A stretch of 64,000 bases of DNA from Halomonas lysinitropha (GTDB lineage Bacteria; Pseudomonadota; Gammaproteobacteria; Pseudomonadales; Halomonadaceae), in contig NZ_CABVOU010000046.1 in assembly GCF_902500215.1 (NCBI RefSeq), positions 188,136 through 252,135 of the forward strand. The letters run 5' to 3'. The notes under the pieces are model-generated. The model did not search any database and was not told where the DNA came from. It worked only from the letters and a program-made list of their open reading frames with translations. The position numbers and the translations under genes are program-made. This document shows, in pieces, positions 43,726 to 53,117 of this stretch. Every line of letters begins with the position of its first letter. The first letter of the stretch is position 1.

Positions 43726-43998
43726 ATGGACAAGTGCTGCGCGAAAGCGCTGGTGACGGGCAAGGTTCAGGGTGTCTGGTACCGCGGGGCGACCCGGGAG
43801 CGGGCCCTCAGGGCCGGGATCACCGGCCATGCGATCAACCTGCCGGACGGGCGCGTCGAGGTGCTGATGTGTGGCGAGCGCGAGGCGGTCAAGCGGCTCG
43901 CCGAGTGGCTGTGGGAGGGGCCGGAAAATGCCCGGGTCACCCATGTGGAATTCGAGGTGATCGATACCCACGAGCCGGACGATTTCCGCACCGGCTGA
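43726..43998 (+). CDS. acyP: Acylphosphatase
   Basis: A 90-residue enzyme that hydrolyses carboxyl-phosphate bonds such as those in acetyl phosphate. The family signature GKVQGVWYRGATR carries the phosphate-binding Arg20, and GHAINLPDG carries the catalytic Asn38. ATG 43726 has AGAGGAG 6 nt upstream; an ATG at 43720 is too close to that site. The longer ORF upstream is unsupported. It is convergent with the truncated ribokinase gene. Confidence 0.92.
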   Translation: MDKCCAKALVTGKVQGVWYRGATRERALRAGITGHAINLPDGRVEVLMCGEREAVKRLAEWLWEGPENARVTHVEFEVIDTHEPDDFRTG

Positions 43999-44057
43999 CC
44001 CCGCCAGGAACCGGTGCGATGCTTCTCGCGCGTGTCGCACCGGTCGATTGCCCGTCC

Positions 44058-44345
44058 TCAGGCCAGGGTATCGGCATTCCCGTCGCTGATGGCATCGCCA
44101 TCCGCGCCCAGACAGACCTCCATCCCGGTGTGTTGCAGCATGTCGCGGGCCCATGAATCCTGGCGCCCCAGGCGTCCCCAGTGGCGGATCCGCCCGCCGG
44201 CGCGTGCCATGGCCAGCGACTGGTTGGCCCCCTTGCCGCCCAGGCCTATCCGGTAATCGCGGCCGGCCAGGGTTTCCCCGGGACGCACCAGATGGGGAAC
44301 GCGATAGAAATGATCGAGATTGATGGAGCCGAAGTTGTGCAGCAT
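44058..44345 (-). pseudogene. Truncated ribokinase/PfkB-family carbohydrate kinase (N-terminal remnant)
   Basis: Only about 95 residues. MLHNFGSINLDHFYRVPHLV, then PGETLAGRDYRIGLGGKGANQS and LAMARAGG, clearly match the start of ribokinase (substrate-binding GGKGxN region). Full-length members have about 300 residues, including an ATP site with a DTxGAGD motif near the C-terminus. That motif is absent here: after about residue 80 the sequence diverges and stops, and the downstream DNA is occupied by the convergent acylphosphatase. It follows the 2-hydroxyacid dehydrogenase gene closely. It is probably a deletion remnant and not an active kinase. Confidence 0.8.
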
Positions 44346-44359
44346 GCGAGCTTCCGTGC

Positions 44360-45295
44360 TCAACCTTCCTGCCAGTCGCGCAGATTGTCGGCGGTGAGGG
44401 CCACGATACGCTGGCGGGCCTCGGGGGTGATCCAGGCGTTGTGCGGCGTGACGATCAGGTTGAGCGGCTCATCCAGAGCATCGAGGAGCGGGTGGCCTTG
44501 GCGAGGTGGTTCCACCGGCAGCACGTCGACGCCAAGCCCTCCCAGACGTCCCTGACGCAGCGCCTCGAGGGCGGCCTCCTCGTCGATGATCCCGCCCCGG
44601 GCGCAGTTGATCAGCAGGACGCCTGGCTTGAGGGTGGCCAGCAGGGCGGCGTCGACCAGATGGCGGGTGGCCTCGGTGAGGGGGCAGTGCAGGCTGATCA
44701 CGTCCGCCTCGGGGGCCAGCTCACGCAGCCCCGGGCGGCTGTCATGGGCCTCGTTGCCGGGGCGGGCGGCGAAATCGACATGCATGCCGAAGGCCTGCGC
44801 CAGACGTGCCACCTTCGAACCCAGTTCGCCCTGGCCGACGATCACCAGTCGCTTGTCCTCCAGCTGCAGGGTCGTGTGATCCATCAAGCAGAAGAAAGGG
44901 CTTTCATTCCAGCGGTTCTCCGCCACATCGCGCTGATAAAGGGGCAGCCGGGTGGCGAGGGCCAGCATCAGCATCAGCGTGTGCTGAGCCACGCTGGCCG
45001 TGCCGTAGGCCGTGACATTCTTCACGGTGATGCCCAGGCGTTCGGCCGCGGCCATGTCGATATTGTTGGTACCGGTGGCCAGCACGCAGATCAGCTTGAG
45101 CGAGGTCAGGGCGTCGAGGATGTCGGCGTCGAGCACCACCTTGTTGACGATGGCCACCTCGGCACCGGCAAGCCGCTCGGCGGCCTGGTCGCGAGTACTC
45201 TGTTCATGCACGTCCAGGCTGGCGAGGTGCTGGCGGATCGGGGCCAGGTCGATATCGGGCCCCAGGCTGGCGGCGTCGAGAATGACGGCTTTCAT
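44360..45295 (-). CDS. D-2-hydroxyacid dehydrogenase (hydroxypyruvate reductase-like)
   Basis: A 311-residue NAD(P)-dependent dehydrogenase. The Rossmann motif is VIVGQGELGSKVARLA near residue 150; the motif keeps G-x-G-x-x-G. The catalytic Arg is in LINCARGGIIDE near 237 and the catalytic His in VTPHNAWIT near 288. The ATGTNNIDM segment near 75 is typical of glycerate/hydroxypyruvate dehydrogenases. It probably interconverts hydroxypyruvate and glycerate or glyoxylate and glycolate. The truncated ribokinase follows within 15 nt, so it once belonged to a two-gene unit. Confidence 0.88.
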   Translation of the reverse strand: MKAVILDAASLGPDIDLAPIRQHLASLDVHEQSTRDQAAERLAGAEVAIVNKVVLDADILDALTSLKLICVLATGTNNIDMAAAERLGITVKNVTAYGTASVAQHTLMLMLALATRLPLYQRDVAENRWNESPFFCLMDHTTLQLEDKRLVIVGQGELGSKVARLAQAFGMHVDFAARPGNEAHDSRPGLRELAPEADVISLHCPLTEATRHLVDAALLATLKPGVLLINCARGGIIDEEAALEALRQGRLGGLGVDVLPVEPPRQGHPLLDALDEPLNLIVTPHNAWITPEARQRIVALTADNLRDWQEG

Positions 45296-45370
45296 GCGAA
45301 GTTCCTTGTCGATGCAGGCGAGTCGGGCAACAGGCCGCAGCAGGGGTGGGCCTTGCCCGGCGCGACAGGC

Positions 45371-45376
45371 TATAAT
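45371..45376 (+). promoter_or_regulatory. Predicted -10 upstream of fmdB-aspS
   Basis: A TATAAT hexamer in GGCTATAATAGCC lies 139 nt before the fmdB start in the 219-nt divergent gap. It sits in a short dyad (GGCTAT/ATAGCC). The -35 at the right spacing is poor. It is the only strong promoter candidate for the fmdB-aspS-yebC group. Confidence 0.45.
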
Positions 45377-45514
45377 AGCCCGCCTTCGAGGCAGGCTTGG
45401 ATTATCGGCGGGCCGGCCTTATATCATCATCGCACAATGCTAGCGCGAGGCGGTGAGAGCCCCTGCCCGTGCTTGACCCATGGGTAATGTCATTACATCG
45501 GGAGTGATCAAACC

Positions 45515-45772
45515 ATGCCCATCTACGAATACGAGTGCAAGGCCTGCGGCCACCGCCTGGAAAAGCTTCAGAAGATCAGCGCCGAGCCGCTGAGAGACTG
45601 TCCGGCCTGCAAGGCGGCCGAGCTCAACCGCCTGATCTCCGCCGCCGGATTCCGACTGGCCGGTGGCGGCTGGTACGAGACCGATTTCAAGACCGGCAGC
45701 AAGAAGAACCTGGCCGGCGACAAGGGCGGCCAGGTCGACAAGACGCCAAGCAAGGACGGGGCGGCGGCCTGA
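45515..45772 (+). CDS. FmdB-family zinc-ribbon protein
   Basis: An 85-residue protein. [20 protein letters not shown] with C8 and C11, then DCPACK with C29 and C32, forms the two-CxxC zinc ribbon typical of the FmdB/regulatory protein family. The Gly/Lys-rich C-terminal tail is variable in the family. The function is unproven; linkage immediately upstream of aspS, with a 50-nt gap, is commonly seen in gammaproteobacteria and suggests co-transcription. Confidence 0.9.
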   Translation: MPIYEYECKACGHRLEKLQKISAEPLRDCPACKAAELNRLISAAGFRLAGGGWYETDFKTGSKKNLAGDKGGQVDKTPSKDGAAA

Positions 45773-45822
45773 GCCGCCCGACGCCGCCTCTCACTATTTC
45801 ATGCAACAGAACAGGATTTGAC

Positions 45823-47604
45823 ATGCGCAGCCATTATTGCGGCCAGCTGAACGAGATCCTCGTGGATCAGACGGTCACCCTGTGCGGCTGGGTCCATCGC
45901 CGCCGTGACCATGGGGGCGTGATCTTCCTCGATATGCGCGATCGCGATGGCATCGCTCAGGTCGTGGTCGACCCCGATACCGCCGAGGCCTTCGCCAACG
46001 CGGACAGCGCCCGCAACGAGTACGTGCTGCGCATCGTCGGTCGCGTCAGGCTGCGTCCGGAGGGCACCCAGAATGCCAAGATGCCCACCGGCCTGATCGA
46101 GGTGCTGGCCAGCAAAGTCGAGGTGCTCAACACCGCCGCCACGCCGCCCTTTCAGCTCGACGAGCACGGCAAGGTGGGTGAAGAGGTGCGCCTCAAGCAT
46201 CGCTACATCGATCTACGTCGCCCCGAGATGGTCGAGAAGCTGCGGCTGCGTTCGCGCATCACGCACAGCGTGCGCGCCTTCCTCGAAGGGCAGGGCTTTC
46301 TCGATATCGAGACCCCGGTGCTCACGCGTGCCACGCCGGAAGGGGCGCGTGACTATCTGGTGCCCAGTCGCACCCACCCTGGCAGCTTCTTCGCGCTGCC
46401 CCAGTCGCCGCAGCTGTTCAAGCAGCTGCTGATGGTGTCGGGCTTCGATCGCTACTATCAGATCGCCAAGTGCTTCCGCGACGAGGACCTGCGCGCCGAC
46501 CGTCAGCCGGAGTTCACCCAGATCGACCTCGAGGCGTCCTTCGTCAACGAGGACGATATCATGGCGATCACCGAGTCGATGGTGCGCCAGCTTTTCCGGG
46601 ACGTGCTGGATGTCGAGTTGCCGGCCTTCCCGCGCATGGGCTGGGACGAGGCGATGAGCCGCTACGGCTCCGACAAGCCGGATCTGCGCATCCCGTTGAT
46701 GCTGACCGATGTCGACGACCTGATGAAGCAGGTTGACTTCAAGGTGTTCTCCGGCCCGGCCAACGCCGACGACGGTCGGGTGGCCGCGCTCAAGGTGCCC
46801 AATGGCGCCGTGCTGTCGCGCAAGGAGATCGACGACTATACCCGCTTCGTCGGCATCTACGGTGCCCGGGGCCTGGCCTGGATCAAGGTCAACGACCGCA
46901 GCAAGGGTCTCGAGGGGCTGCAGTCGCCCATCGTCAAGTTCATGGAGAACGTGGTCGAGGAACTGCTCGACCGGGTCGGCGCCGAGGATGGTGACCTCGT
47001 CTTCTTCGGTGCCGACAAGACACGCATCGTCAACGAGTCACTCGGTGCCTTGCGCGTCAAGCTCGGTGAGGATCTCAATCTCTATACGCGCGACTGGGCA
47101 CCCCTGTGGGTGGTCGACTTCCCGATGTTCGAGGACGACGGCAGCGCCCGTATGCAGGCCCTGCACCATCCGTTCACCGCGCCGGCCTGCGACGTGGAAA
47201 CCCTCAAGGCAGACCCGATCGCGGCGCTGTCGCGGGCCTACGACATGGTCCTCAACGGCACCGAACTGGGAGGCGGCTCGATCCGTATCCATGATCGCCA
47301 CATGCAGAGTACGGTGCTCGAGGTGCTCGGCATCGGCGAGGAGGAAGCGCGTGAGAAGTTCGGCTTCCTGCTCGACGCCCTGCAGTATGGGGCACCGCCC
47401 CATGGCGGGCTCGCCTTCGGCCTCGACCGACTGGTGATGCTGATGACCGGAGCGCGCAGCATCCGCGAGGTGATCGCTTTCCCGAAGACGCAGAGCGCCG
47501 CCTGCCTGATGACCGACGCGCCCAGCGAGGTCGACGCCGAGCAGCTCAAGGATCTCAATATTCGGCTGCGGCAGAAGGCCAAGACGGAAACCACCGGCGA
47601 GTGA
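45823..47604 (+). CDS. aspS: Aspartyl-tRNA synthetase
   Basis: A 593-residue class IIb synthetase charging tRNA-Asp (and possibly tRNA-Asn). The N-terminal anticodon-binding OB domain starts [11 protein letters not shown] and includes [20 protein letters not shown]. Class II motif 1 ([20 protein letters not shown]) and motif 2 ([18 protein letters not shown]) flank the bacterial insertion domain. Motif 3 is [18 protein letters not shown] 45823 gives the canonical N-terminus; the ORF reads upstream in a shifted frame through fmdB, which is an artefact. Length matches bacterial-type AspRS. Confidence 0.97.
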   Translation: MRSHYCGQLNEILVDQTVTLCGWVHRRRDHGGVIFLDMRDRDGIAQVVVDPDTAEAFANADSARNEYVLRIVGRVRLRPEGTQNAKMPTGLIEVLASKVEVLNTAATPPFQLDEHGKVGEEVRLKHRYIDLRRPEMVEKLRLRSRITHSVRAFLEGQGFLDIETPVLTRATPEGARDYLVPSRTHPGSFFALPQSPQLFKQLLMVSGFDRYYQIAKCFRDEDLRADRQPEFTQIDLEASFVNEDDIMAITESMVRQLFRDVLDVELPAFPRMGWDEAMSRYGSDKPDLRIPLMLTDVDDLMKQVDFKVFSGPANADDGRVAALKVPNGAVLSRKEIDDYTRFVGIYGARGLAWIKVNDRSKGLEGLQSPIVKFMENVVEELLDRVGAEDGDLVFFGADKTRIVNESLGALRVKLGEDLNLYTRDWAPLWVVDFPMFEDDGSARMQALHHPFTAPACDVETLKADPIAALSRAYDMVLNGTELGGGSIRIHDRHMQSTVLEVLGIGEEEAREKFGFLLDALQYGAPPHGGLAFGLDRLVMLMTGARSIREVIAFPKTQSAACLMTDAPSEVDAEQLKDLNIRLRQKAKTETTGE

Positions 47605-47632
47605 CGGCGACCCCTGCGACCCGAAGTCATCC

Positions 47633-47656
47633 CACCGGCGCCCTATGGCGCCGGTG
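47633..47656 (+). terminator. Hairpin between aspS and yebC
   Basis: A 10-bp stem, CACCGGCGCC (47633-47642) and GGCGCCGGTG (47647-47656), closes a CTAT loop. It is 28 nt after the aspS stop and 25 nt before yebC. It has no T run and may act as a partial terminator or mRNA-processing structure. Confidence 0.5.
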
Positions 47657-47681
47657 TCATGTTTCTGGCAAGGAGCAGTGA

Positions 47682-48431
47682 ATGGCAGGACACAGCAAGT
47701 GGGCCAATATCAAGCATCGCAAGGCGGCCCAGGACGCCAGGCGCGGCAAGATCTTCAACAAGCTGATCCGCGAGTTGAGCGTGGCCGCCCGCCAAGGCGG
47801 CGGCGAGCTGTCCGACAATCCTCGGCTGCGTGCCGCCGTCGACAAGGCGCTGGCCAACAACATGACCAAGGAGACCATCCAGCGGGCAGTGGACCGGGGC
47901 GCTGGTAACGCCGACGGCGATGCCATGGAGGAGTGCGTCTACGAGGGGTATGGCCCCGAGGGCGTGGCAGTGATGGTCGAGTGCATGACCGATAACCGCA
48001 ATCGGACGGTCTCGGAAGTTCGACATGCCTTCGGCAAGCATGGCGGTAACCTCGGCACCACGGGCTCGGTGGCCTTCATGTTCCACCGCCAGGGCCGCCT
48101 GCTTCTTCCGAAGGAGGTCACGGAGGAAGCCGCCATCGAGGCCACCCTGGAAGCGGAGCCCGAGGAGATCGAGGCCCGCGACGATGGCCGCCTCGAGGTG
48201 GTCACCACGCCCGACTCCTTCGGCCGGGTCAAGGACGCGCTCATTGAGGCGGGGATCGAGCCCGAGCAGAGCGACGTGGGGCTCTATCCGGATTCCACGA
48301 CGCCCGTTGCCGATGCGGAGTTCGCCCAGAGAGTTCTCAAGCTGCTCGACATGCTGGAAGACCTGGACGACGTCCAGAACGTCACCACCAACGCGGAGTT
48401 CGCCGACCATGTCCTCGACCAGCTCGACTGA
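47682..48431 (+). CDS. yebC: YebC/PmpR-family protein
   Basis: A 249-residue protein beginning [20 protein letters not shown], the diagnostic YebC N-terminus. It shows the three-domain pattern with [15 protein letters not shown] near residue 67 and [17 protein letters not shown] near 95. Members act as transcription regulators or, more recently, as translation factors that relieve ribosome stalling. AAGGAG precedes the ATG. Synteny aspS-yebC-ruvC is conserved in gammaproteobacteria. Confidence 0.95.
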   Translation: MAGHSKWANIKHRKAAQDARRGKIFNKLIRELSVAARQGGGELSDNPRLRAAVDKALANNMTKETIQRAVDRGAGNADGDAMEECVYEGYGPEGVAVMVECMTDNRNRTVSEVRHAFGKHGGNLGTTGSVAFMFHRQGRLLLPKEVTEEAAIEATLEAEPEEIEARDDGRLEVVTTPDSFGRVKDALIEAGIEPEQSDVGLYPDSTTPVADAEFAQRVLKLLDMLEDLDDVQNVTTNAEFADHVLDQLD

Positions 48432-48440
48432 GCCCTGCAG

Positions 48441-48983
48441 ATGCTGATCCTCGGCATCGACCCCGGTTCGCGGATCACCGGCTATGGGGTGCTGGACGTC
48501 ACCATGCCCACGCCACGCTACGTCGCCAGCGGATGCATTCGCATTCAGGCCGACGATCTGGCACAGCGCCTGGCCCAGGTCTATGCCGGAGTCGGCGAGC
48601 TTATTGCGGTGCACGGCCCGGGAGAATTCGCCATCGAGCAGGTGTTCATGTCGAAGAATGCCGACTCTGCCCTCAAGCTCGGCCAGGCTCGCGGCACGGC
48701 CATCGTCTGCGCGGCCAATCATGGTCTAGCGGTCAGTGAATACGGCCCTCGCCAGATCAAGCAGGCCGTGACGGGCAGTGGAAGCGCCGACAAGAGCAAG
48801 GTGCAGCACATGGTGACGGCCATCCTCGGTCTCTCGGCCACGCCACAGGCGGATGCCGCCGATGCCCTGGCCGTTGCGCTTACCCATGCCCATGCGCGCA
48901 TGGGTCTGATTCGCGAGGGGAGCTTCGGAGGACATCATAGCCGCCGTAAAGGCGTATCATGGCGACACTTCCGGCCATTATGA
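48441..48983 (+). CDS. ruvC: Crossover junction endodeoxyribonuclease RuvC
   Basis: A 180-residue Holliday-junction resolvase. The acidic active site is seen as Asp in [13 protein letters not shown], Glu in [11 protein letters not shown], and the late Asp pair in [17 protein letters not shown]. It cleaves junctions bound by RuvAB. ATG 48441 lies 9 nt after the yebC stop, so they are probably co-transcribed. The 151-nt gap before ruvA contains no gene or clear terminator. Confidence 0.95.
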   Translation: MLILGIDPGSRITGYGVLDVTMPTPRYVASGCIRIQADDLAQRLAQVYAGVGELIAVHGPGEFAIEQVFMSKNADSALKLGQARGTAIVCAANHGLAVSEYGPRQIKQAVTGSGSADKSKVQHMVTAILGLSATPQADAADALAVALTHAHARMGLIREGSFGGHHSRRKGVSWRHFRPL

Positions 48984-49134
48984 CCGGCGCCGCGTGATGC
49001 CGCTGCCAGATTGTCGAACGCTGTTCCCACGGGCTGGCATGCGGCACTGGCGAACAGTATAGTGGCCCGAAGACGGCCTCCGGGCCGCGAAAGATTCAAC
49101 TCCCTGACCTATCCCCTGAGGGGCAGCGAATTTC

Positions 49135-49749
49135 ATGATAGGACGCCTGCGCGGCACCCTGCTCGAGAAACAGCCCCCTTGGATGGTGGTGGACGTGGCC
49201 GGTGTCGGCTATGAACTGGAAGCCTCCATGACCACCCTGGTGGCCATGCCCGGGACCGGTGAGTCGGTATCGCTCTATACCCATCTGACCATCCGGGACG
49301 ATGCTCATCTGCTCTTCGGCTTCGCCCGGGAGCAGGAGCGAGCGCTTTTCCGCGCCCTGATCAAGGTCAACGGGATCGGCCCCAAGCTGGCCCTGGGCAT
49401 CCTCTCCGGCATGGACGAGGACGCCTTCGTGCGTTGCGTGATGGACGACGATGTCAAGTCACTGACACGGCTGCCCGGGGTGGGCAAGAAGACTGCCGAA
49501 CGGCTGCTCATCGAGATGCGTGATCGCTTTCCCCATTGGGAGCAGCCGGGTGAGCTGGCTGTCGGCACCCACGCTGCCGCGGGTGGCGTATCATCCGATA
49601 CGCCGGACCCTGTCGCCGATGCCGAGGCGGCCCTGGTCAGCCTGGGCTACAGGCCCGCCGAGGCGACGCGGATGCTCGTCGGTCTCGAGGCCTCCGGTTC
49701 CACCGAGGCGATGATCAAGGCGGCGCTGACCCGTCGTCTGGCGGGGTGA
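49135..49749 (+). CDS. ruvA: Holliday junction helicase subunit RuvA
   Basis: A 204-residue junction-binding protein. The N-terminal OB domain starts MIGRLRGTLLEKQPPWMVVD. Tandem helix-hairpin-helix motifs are in KVNGIGPKLALGILSG near residue 73 and TRLPGVGKKTAERLLIEM near 110. The C-terminal domain III (about 155-204, DAEAALVSLGYRPAEATRM) contacts RuvB. GGGGCAGCG precedes the ATG. Confidence 0.96.
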   Translation: MIGRLRGTLLEKQPPWMVVDVAGVGYELEASMTTLVAMPGTGESVSLYTHLTIRDDAHLLFGFAREQERALFRALIKVNGIGPKLALGILSGMDEDAFVRCVMDDDVKSLTRLPGVGKKTAERLLIEMRDRFPHWEQPGELAVGTHAAAGGVSSDTPDPVADAEAALVSLGYRPAEATRMLVGLEASGSTEAMIKAALTRRLAG

Positions 49750-49793
49750 ACCGATGCCACGTCCACGCTTGCAACTGATGCCGGATGGCCACC

Positions 49794-50810
49794 ATGCTCG
49801 AGACTGATCGCCTGATCGCCGCCGACCCGCGTGACGGGGAGGGCGGTGTCGACCACGCCATTCGTCCCAAGCGGCTGGTGGACTACATCGGCCAGCCTCG
49901 GGTGCGCGAACAGCTTGATATCTTCATCAGCGCTGCGCGTGGCCGCGAGGAGAGTCTCGATCACACCCTGGTGTTCGGCCCGCCAGGGCTCGGCAAGACG
50001 ACGCTCGCCAACATCGTCGCCGCCGAGATGGGGGTGGGGCTAAAGTCCACCTCTGGGCCGGTGCTCGAGCGGGCCGGTGACCTCGCCGCCATGCTCACGA
50101 ACCTGCAGCCCGGCGACGTCCTCTTCATCGATGAGATTCATCGCCTGTCGGCAGTGGTGGAGGAGATTCTCTATCCTGCCATGGAGGATTTCCAGCTCGA
50201 TATCGTCATCGGCGAGGGGCCGGCGGCGCGTTCGATCAAGCTCGACCTTCCTCCCTTCACGCTGGTCGGCGCCACTACCCGGGCGGGCCTGTTGACCTCG
50301 CCGCTGCGCGACCGCTTCGGCATCGTCCAGCGACTGGAGTTCTACAGCGTCGACGAGCTCACCGAAATCGTCGTGCGCTCTGCACGCCTGCTGGGCGTCG
50401 AGAGCGACCGGGAGGGCGCCAGGGAAGTCGCGCGCCGTTCCCGGGGTACGCCGCGGATTGCCAACCGGCTGCTGCGCCGGGTGCGTGACTTCGCCGAGGT
50501 GCGCGCCCAGGGTCGCGTGGATGCCGAGATCGCCGACCTGGCCTTGAATATGCTCCATGTGGACCACCATGGCCTCGATCACATGGATCGGCGCCTGCTG
50601 CTGGCGATGATCGAGAAGTTCGACGGTGGCCCGGTGGGCATCGACTCTCTGGCCGCGGCGATCGGTGAGGAACGCGACACTATCGAGGACGTCATCGAAC
50701 CCTACCTGATCCAGCAGGGTCTGATGATGCGCACCGCTCGCGGCCGGGTGGTGACCCGTCAAGCCTGGGAACACTTCGACCTGGCGCCTCATGAACGCGC
50801 CTCCGACTAG
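49794..50810 (+). CDS. ruvB: Holliday junction helicase motor RuvB
   Basis: A 338-residue AAA+ ATPase that drives branch migration. Walker A is [10 protein letters not shown] near residue 65, Walker B is [10 protein letters not shown], sensor 1 is GATTRAG, and the arginine finger follows in [14 protein letters not shown]. The C-terminal winged helix ends [14 protein letters not shown] take the start MLETDRLIA at 49794, typical of the family; ATG 49785 adds three residues. It follows ruvA by 44 nt and precedes tolQ without an intervening ybgC. Confidence 0.96.
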   Translation: MLETDRLIAADPRDGEGGVDHAIRPKRLVDYIGQPRVREQLDIFISAARGREESLDHTLVFGPPGLGKTTLANIVAAEMGVGLKSTSGPVLERAGDLAAMLTNLQPGDVLFIDEIHRLSAVVEEILYPAMEDFQLDIVIGEGPAARSIKLDLPPFTLVGATTRAGLLTSPLRDRFGIVQRLEFYSVDELTEIVVRSARLLGVESDREGAREVARRSRGTPRIANRLLRRVRDFAEVRAQGRVDAEIADLALNMLHVDHHGLDHMDRRLLLAMIEKFDGGPVGIDSLAAAIGEERDTIEDVIEPYLIQQGLMMRTARGRVVTRQAWEHFDLAPHERASD

Positions 50811-50857
50811 CGGACGCCCACTTCCGTGACGACAGACCAAGACCGACGAGGATGCCC

Positions 50858-51547
50858 GTGAACGACTCGATGTCCATACCCCACCTGATCATTAACGCCA
50901 GTGGCGTGGTGCAGATCGTGATGCTGATCCTGATGATCGGCTCAATTCTCTCCTGGGTGGTGATCTTCCAGCGCACCTTCGTGTTGCGCCGGGCGCGCAA
51001 GGCGCACCGTGCCTTCGAGGACCGCTTCTGGTCCGGCGTCGACCTCAATGATCTCTACCGCGAGACCCCCGCCGAGCAGGATACCCAGGGGGCCGAGCAC
51101 GTCTTCCGTGCGGGCTTCCGCGAGTTCAACCGTCTGCTGGCCAAGACCCGCAGCCCCCAGGCGATTCTCGAAGGGGTCCAGCGCAGCATGCGCGTGGCCT
51201 GGTCCCGCGAGGAAGACCGCCTCAGCCTGCACCTGGTATTCCTGGCCACGGTCGCCTCGGCCAGCCCCTACATCGGGCTGTTCGGCACCGTCTGGGGCAT
51301 CATGGGCTCCTTCCAGTCTCTCTCCATGGCCCAGCAGGCCACCCTTTCCACCGTGGCCCCCTGGATTGCCGAAGCGCTGATCGCTACCGCCATGGGCTTG
51401 TTTGCGGCGATTCCCGCGGTGATCTTCTACAACCGGCTTTCCGCGGAATCTAGCCGCCTGCTGGGCAAGTACGAGGACTTCGCCGAAGAGTTCCATTCCA
51501 TCCTGCACCGCAACCTGCAGGGTCGGTCCGACCCCGGCGCCGACTGA
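50858..51547 (+). CDS. tolQ: Tol-Pal system proton-channel subunit TolQ
   Basis: About 229 residues with three membrane helices (near 12-35, 130-155 and 165-190). The SPYIGLFGTVWGIMGSFQ segment forms the conserved channel helix of the ExbB/TolQ family. With TolR it uses the proton gradient to energise TolA during outer-membrane constriction. GTG 50858 has GAGGA 5 nt upstream; ATG 50852 overlaps that site and is the less likely start. No ybgC thioesterase gene precedes it. Confidence 0.94.
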   Translation: MNDSMSIPHLIINASGVVQIVMLILMIGSILSWVVIFQRTFVLRRARKAHRAFEDRFWSGVDLNDLYRETPAEQDTQGAEHVFRAGFREFNRLLAKTRSPQAILEGVQRSMRVAWSREEDRLSLHLVFLATVASASPYIGLFGTVWGIMGSFQSLSMAQQATLSTVAPWIAEALIATAMGLFAAIPAVIFYNRLSAESSRLLGKYEDFAEEFHSILHRNLQGRSDPGAD

Positions 51548-51560
51548 AGGAGAGGCTTTC

Positions 51561-52004
51561 ATGCTAGGACCCTTCAATCGTGGCGGGCGTCGCAAGCCCA
51601 TGGGCGAGATCAACGTCGTACCCTTTATCGACGTGATGCTGGTGCTGCTGGTGATCTTTATGATCACCGCGCCCATGCTGACCCAGGGCGTTCAGGTCGA
51701 CCTGCCGCAGGTAGCCTCGGAGCCCATCGATCCGTCCGAGGACAGCGACCCAATCAATGTCGCGGTGGAGAGTGACGGTCGGTATTCAATCTGGGTGGGC
51801 GGCGATGAACCACGCGAGGTTGGCATTGATGAAATTGCCGAGCGCGTGATCATCCTGCTGGAGCGTCAGCCCGGTACACCCGTGATGGTTCATGGCGATC
51901 GCAATGTTCCCTATGGCCAGGTGGTGACGCTGATGAGCACGCTGCAGACCGCCGGGGTGAGCAATGTCGGGCTGATCTCGGAACCGCCTCCCGGGGAAAA
52001 TTGA
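51561..52004 (+). CDS. tolR: Tol-Pal system subunit TolR
   Basis: A 147-residue single-pass protein. The membrane helix contains the essential proton-carrying Asp in [18 protein letters not shown] (about residue 24). The periplasmic ExbD-like domain includes VDLPQ after the helix and [15 protein letters not shown]. It forms the channel with TolQ and contacts peptidoglycan. It lies 13 nt after tolQ and 9 nt before tolA. Confidence 0.95.
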   Translation: MLGPFNRGGRRKPMGEINVVPFIDVMLVLLVIFMITAPMLTQGVQVDLPQVASEPIDPSEDSDPINVAVESDGRYSIWVGGDEPREVGIDEIAERVIILLERQPGTPVMVHGDRNVPYGQVVTLMSTLQTAGVSNVGLISEPPPGEN

Positions 52005-52013
52005 GGAGCCCAG

Positions 52014-53117
52014 ATGGCCAGACATGACCGACGCGTGGGCTATGGCCTGCCTGTGGTGCTCGCCGTCGCCCTGCATCTGGCGATCCTGGTGGCCAGCGTG
52101 ATCCGCTTTCCCGAGCGAGAGATCGAGCCGCCAAGCACCAGCATCGTACAGGCGACGCTCGTCAGCACCGAGACCACCACCGATCGGGCCCAGCGTGCCG
52201 AGGAGGCCCGCACCCGGGCGGCGGCTCGCCAGGATGAGGAGGAAGCCGCGGCGCGCGCTGCGGAAGAAGATGCTCGCCAGGCGGACGCCGAGGCGAACGA
52301 GGCTGTCGAGGAAGCGGCGCGCCAGGCCGCTACAGAAGCCGAGCGACAGCGTCAGGCTGAGGCTGAGGCTCGCGAGGCGGCTCGCCGGGCCGCCGAGGAG
52401 GAGGCCGCCCGTCGTGCTGAGCAGGCCGAGCAGCAGGCGCGTGAACGCGAGGAACAAGCCGAGCGGCGGCGCCAGGAAGAAGCCGAACGTCAACGCCAGG
52501 CGGAAGCCGAAGCCGAACGCCAGGCGGAAGCCGAAGCCGAACGCCAGGCCGAGGCAGAAGCCGAACGCCAGCGTCAAGCGGAAGCCGAACGCCAGCGCCA
52601 GGCCGAGGCAGAAGCCGAAAGCCAGCGTCAAGCCGAAGCGGAAGCCGAACGCCAGCGCCAGGCCGAGGCAGAAGCCGAACGCCAGCGTCAAGCCGAAGCG
52701 GAAGCCGAACGTCAGCGCCAGGCCGAGGAGCAGGCCCGCCGTGAGCGAGAACGGCAGGAAGCTGAAATGCAGCGCCTTATTCAGGAATCCGAAGAGCGTG
52801 CGGCCAATGCTCGCCAGGCCAGCGAGGCGGCCAACAGCTTCATCAACCTGGTGCGCCGAGCCGTGGAGCAAGCCTGGGTCATTCCGCCCAACGTGCCCGA
52901 CGGGGCCACTGCCGACATTTTGGTGCGGCTGGGTCCCTCAGGGGAGCTATTCGCGGCTACCATTGAGCAGAGCAGCGGCTACAGCGCTTTCGACCGCTCT
53001 GCTATCCAGGCCGTGGAGGCCGCTGCACCTTTTGCAGAGCTGCGCCAATTACCGGCGTCTGTCCAACGCGACTACCGTCAATTCAACTTGCGATTCCGAC
53101 CAGGGGATATCCGCTGA
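52014..53117 (+). CDS. tolA: TolA, energy-transducing coiled-coil protein
   Basis: A 367-residue protein. One N-terminal membrane helix (about 11-30), then a very long Ala/Glu/Arg/Gln-rich helical domain (about 55-270) built from AEAERQ-type repeats, and a C-terminal globular domain starting near [16 protein letters not shown] (about 275). The C-terminal domain binds Pal and TolB. The central part is encoded by near-identical tandem DNA repeats, so copy number can vary. The stop overlaps the tolB start (TGATG). Confidence 0.94.
   Translation: MARHDRRVGYGLPVVLAVALHLAILVASVIRFPEREIEPPSTSIVQATLVSTETTTDRAQRAEEARTRAAARQDEEEAAARAAEEDARQADAEANEAVEEAARQAATEAERQRQAEAEAREAARRAAEEEAARRAEQAEQQAREREEQAERRRQEEAERQRQAEAEAERQAEAEAERQAEAEAERQRQAEAERQRQAEAEAESQRQAEAEAERQRQAEAEAERQRQAEAEAERQRQAEEQARRERERQEAEMQRLIQESEERAANARQASEAANSFINLVRRAVEQAWVIPPNVPDGATADILVRLGPSGELFAATIEQSSGYSAFDRSAIQAVEAAAPFAELRQLPASVQRDYRQFNLRFRPGDIR
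52567..52728 (+). repeat. Tandem DNA repeats inside tolA
   Basis: Two 60-bp units at 52621-52680 and 52681-52740 match at 47 of the first 48 positions, and a 54-bp relative (52567-52620, lacking 6 bp) precedes them. The units keep frame (20 or 18 codons), so unequal recombination would lengthen or shorten the TolA helix without a frameshift. Confidence 0.85.

Noticed and set aside
45535..45822. Fusion of an FmdB-region frame to aspS
   Set aside because: The upstream reading frame is shifted relative to fmdB and gives no domain; aspS has its own ATG at 45823 with the canonical N-terminus.
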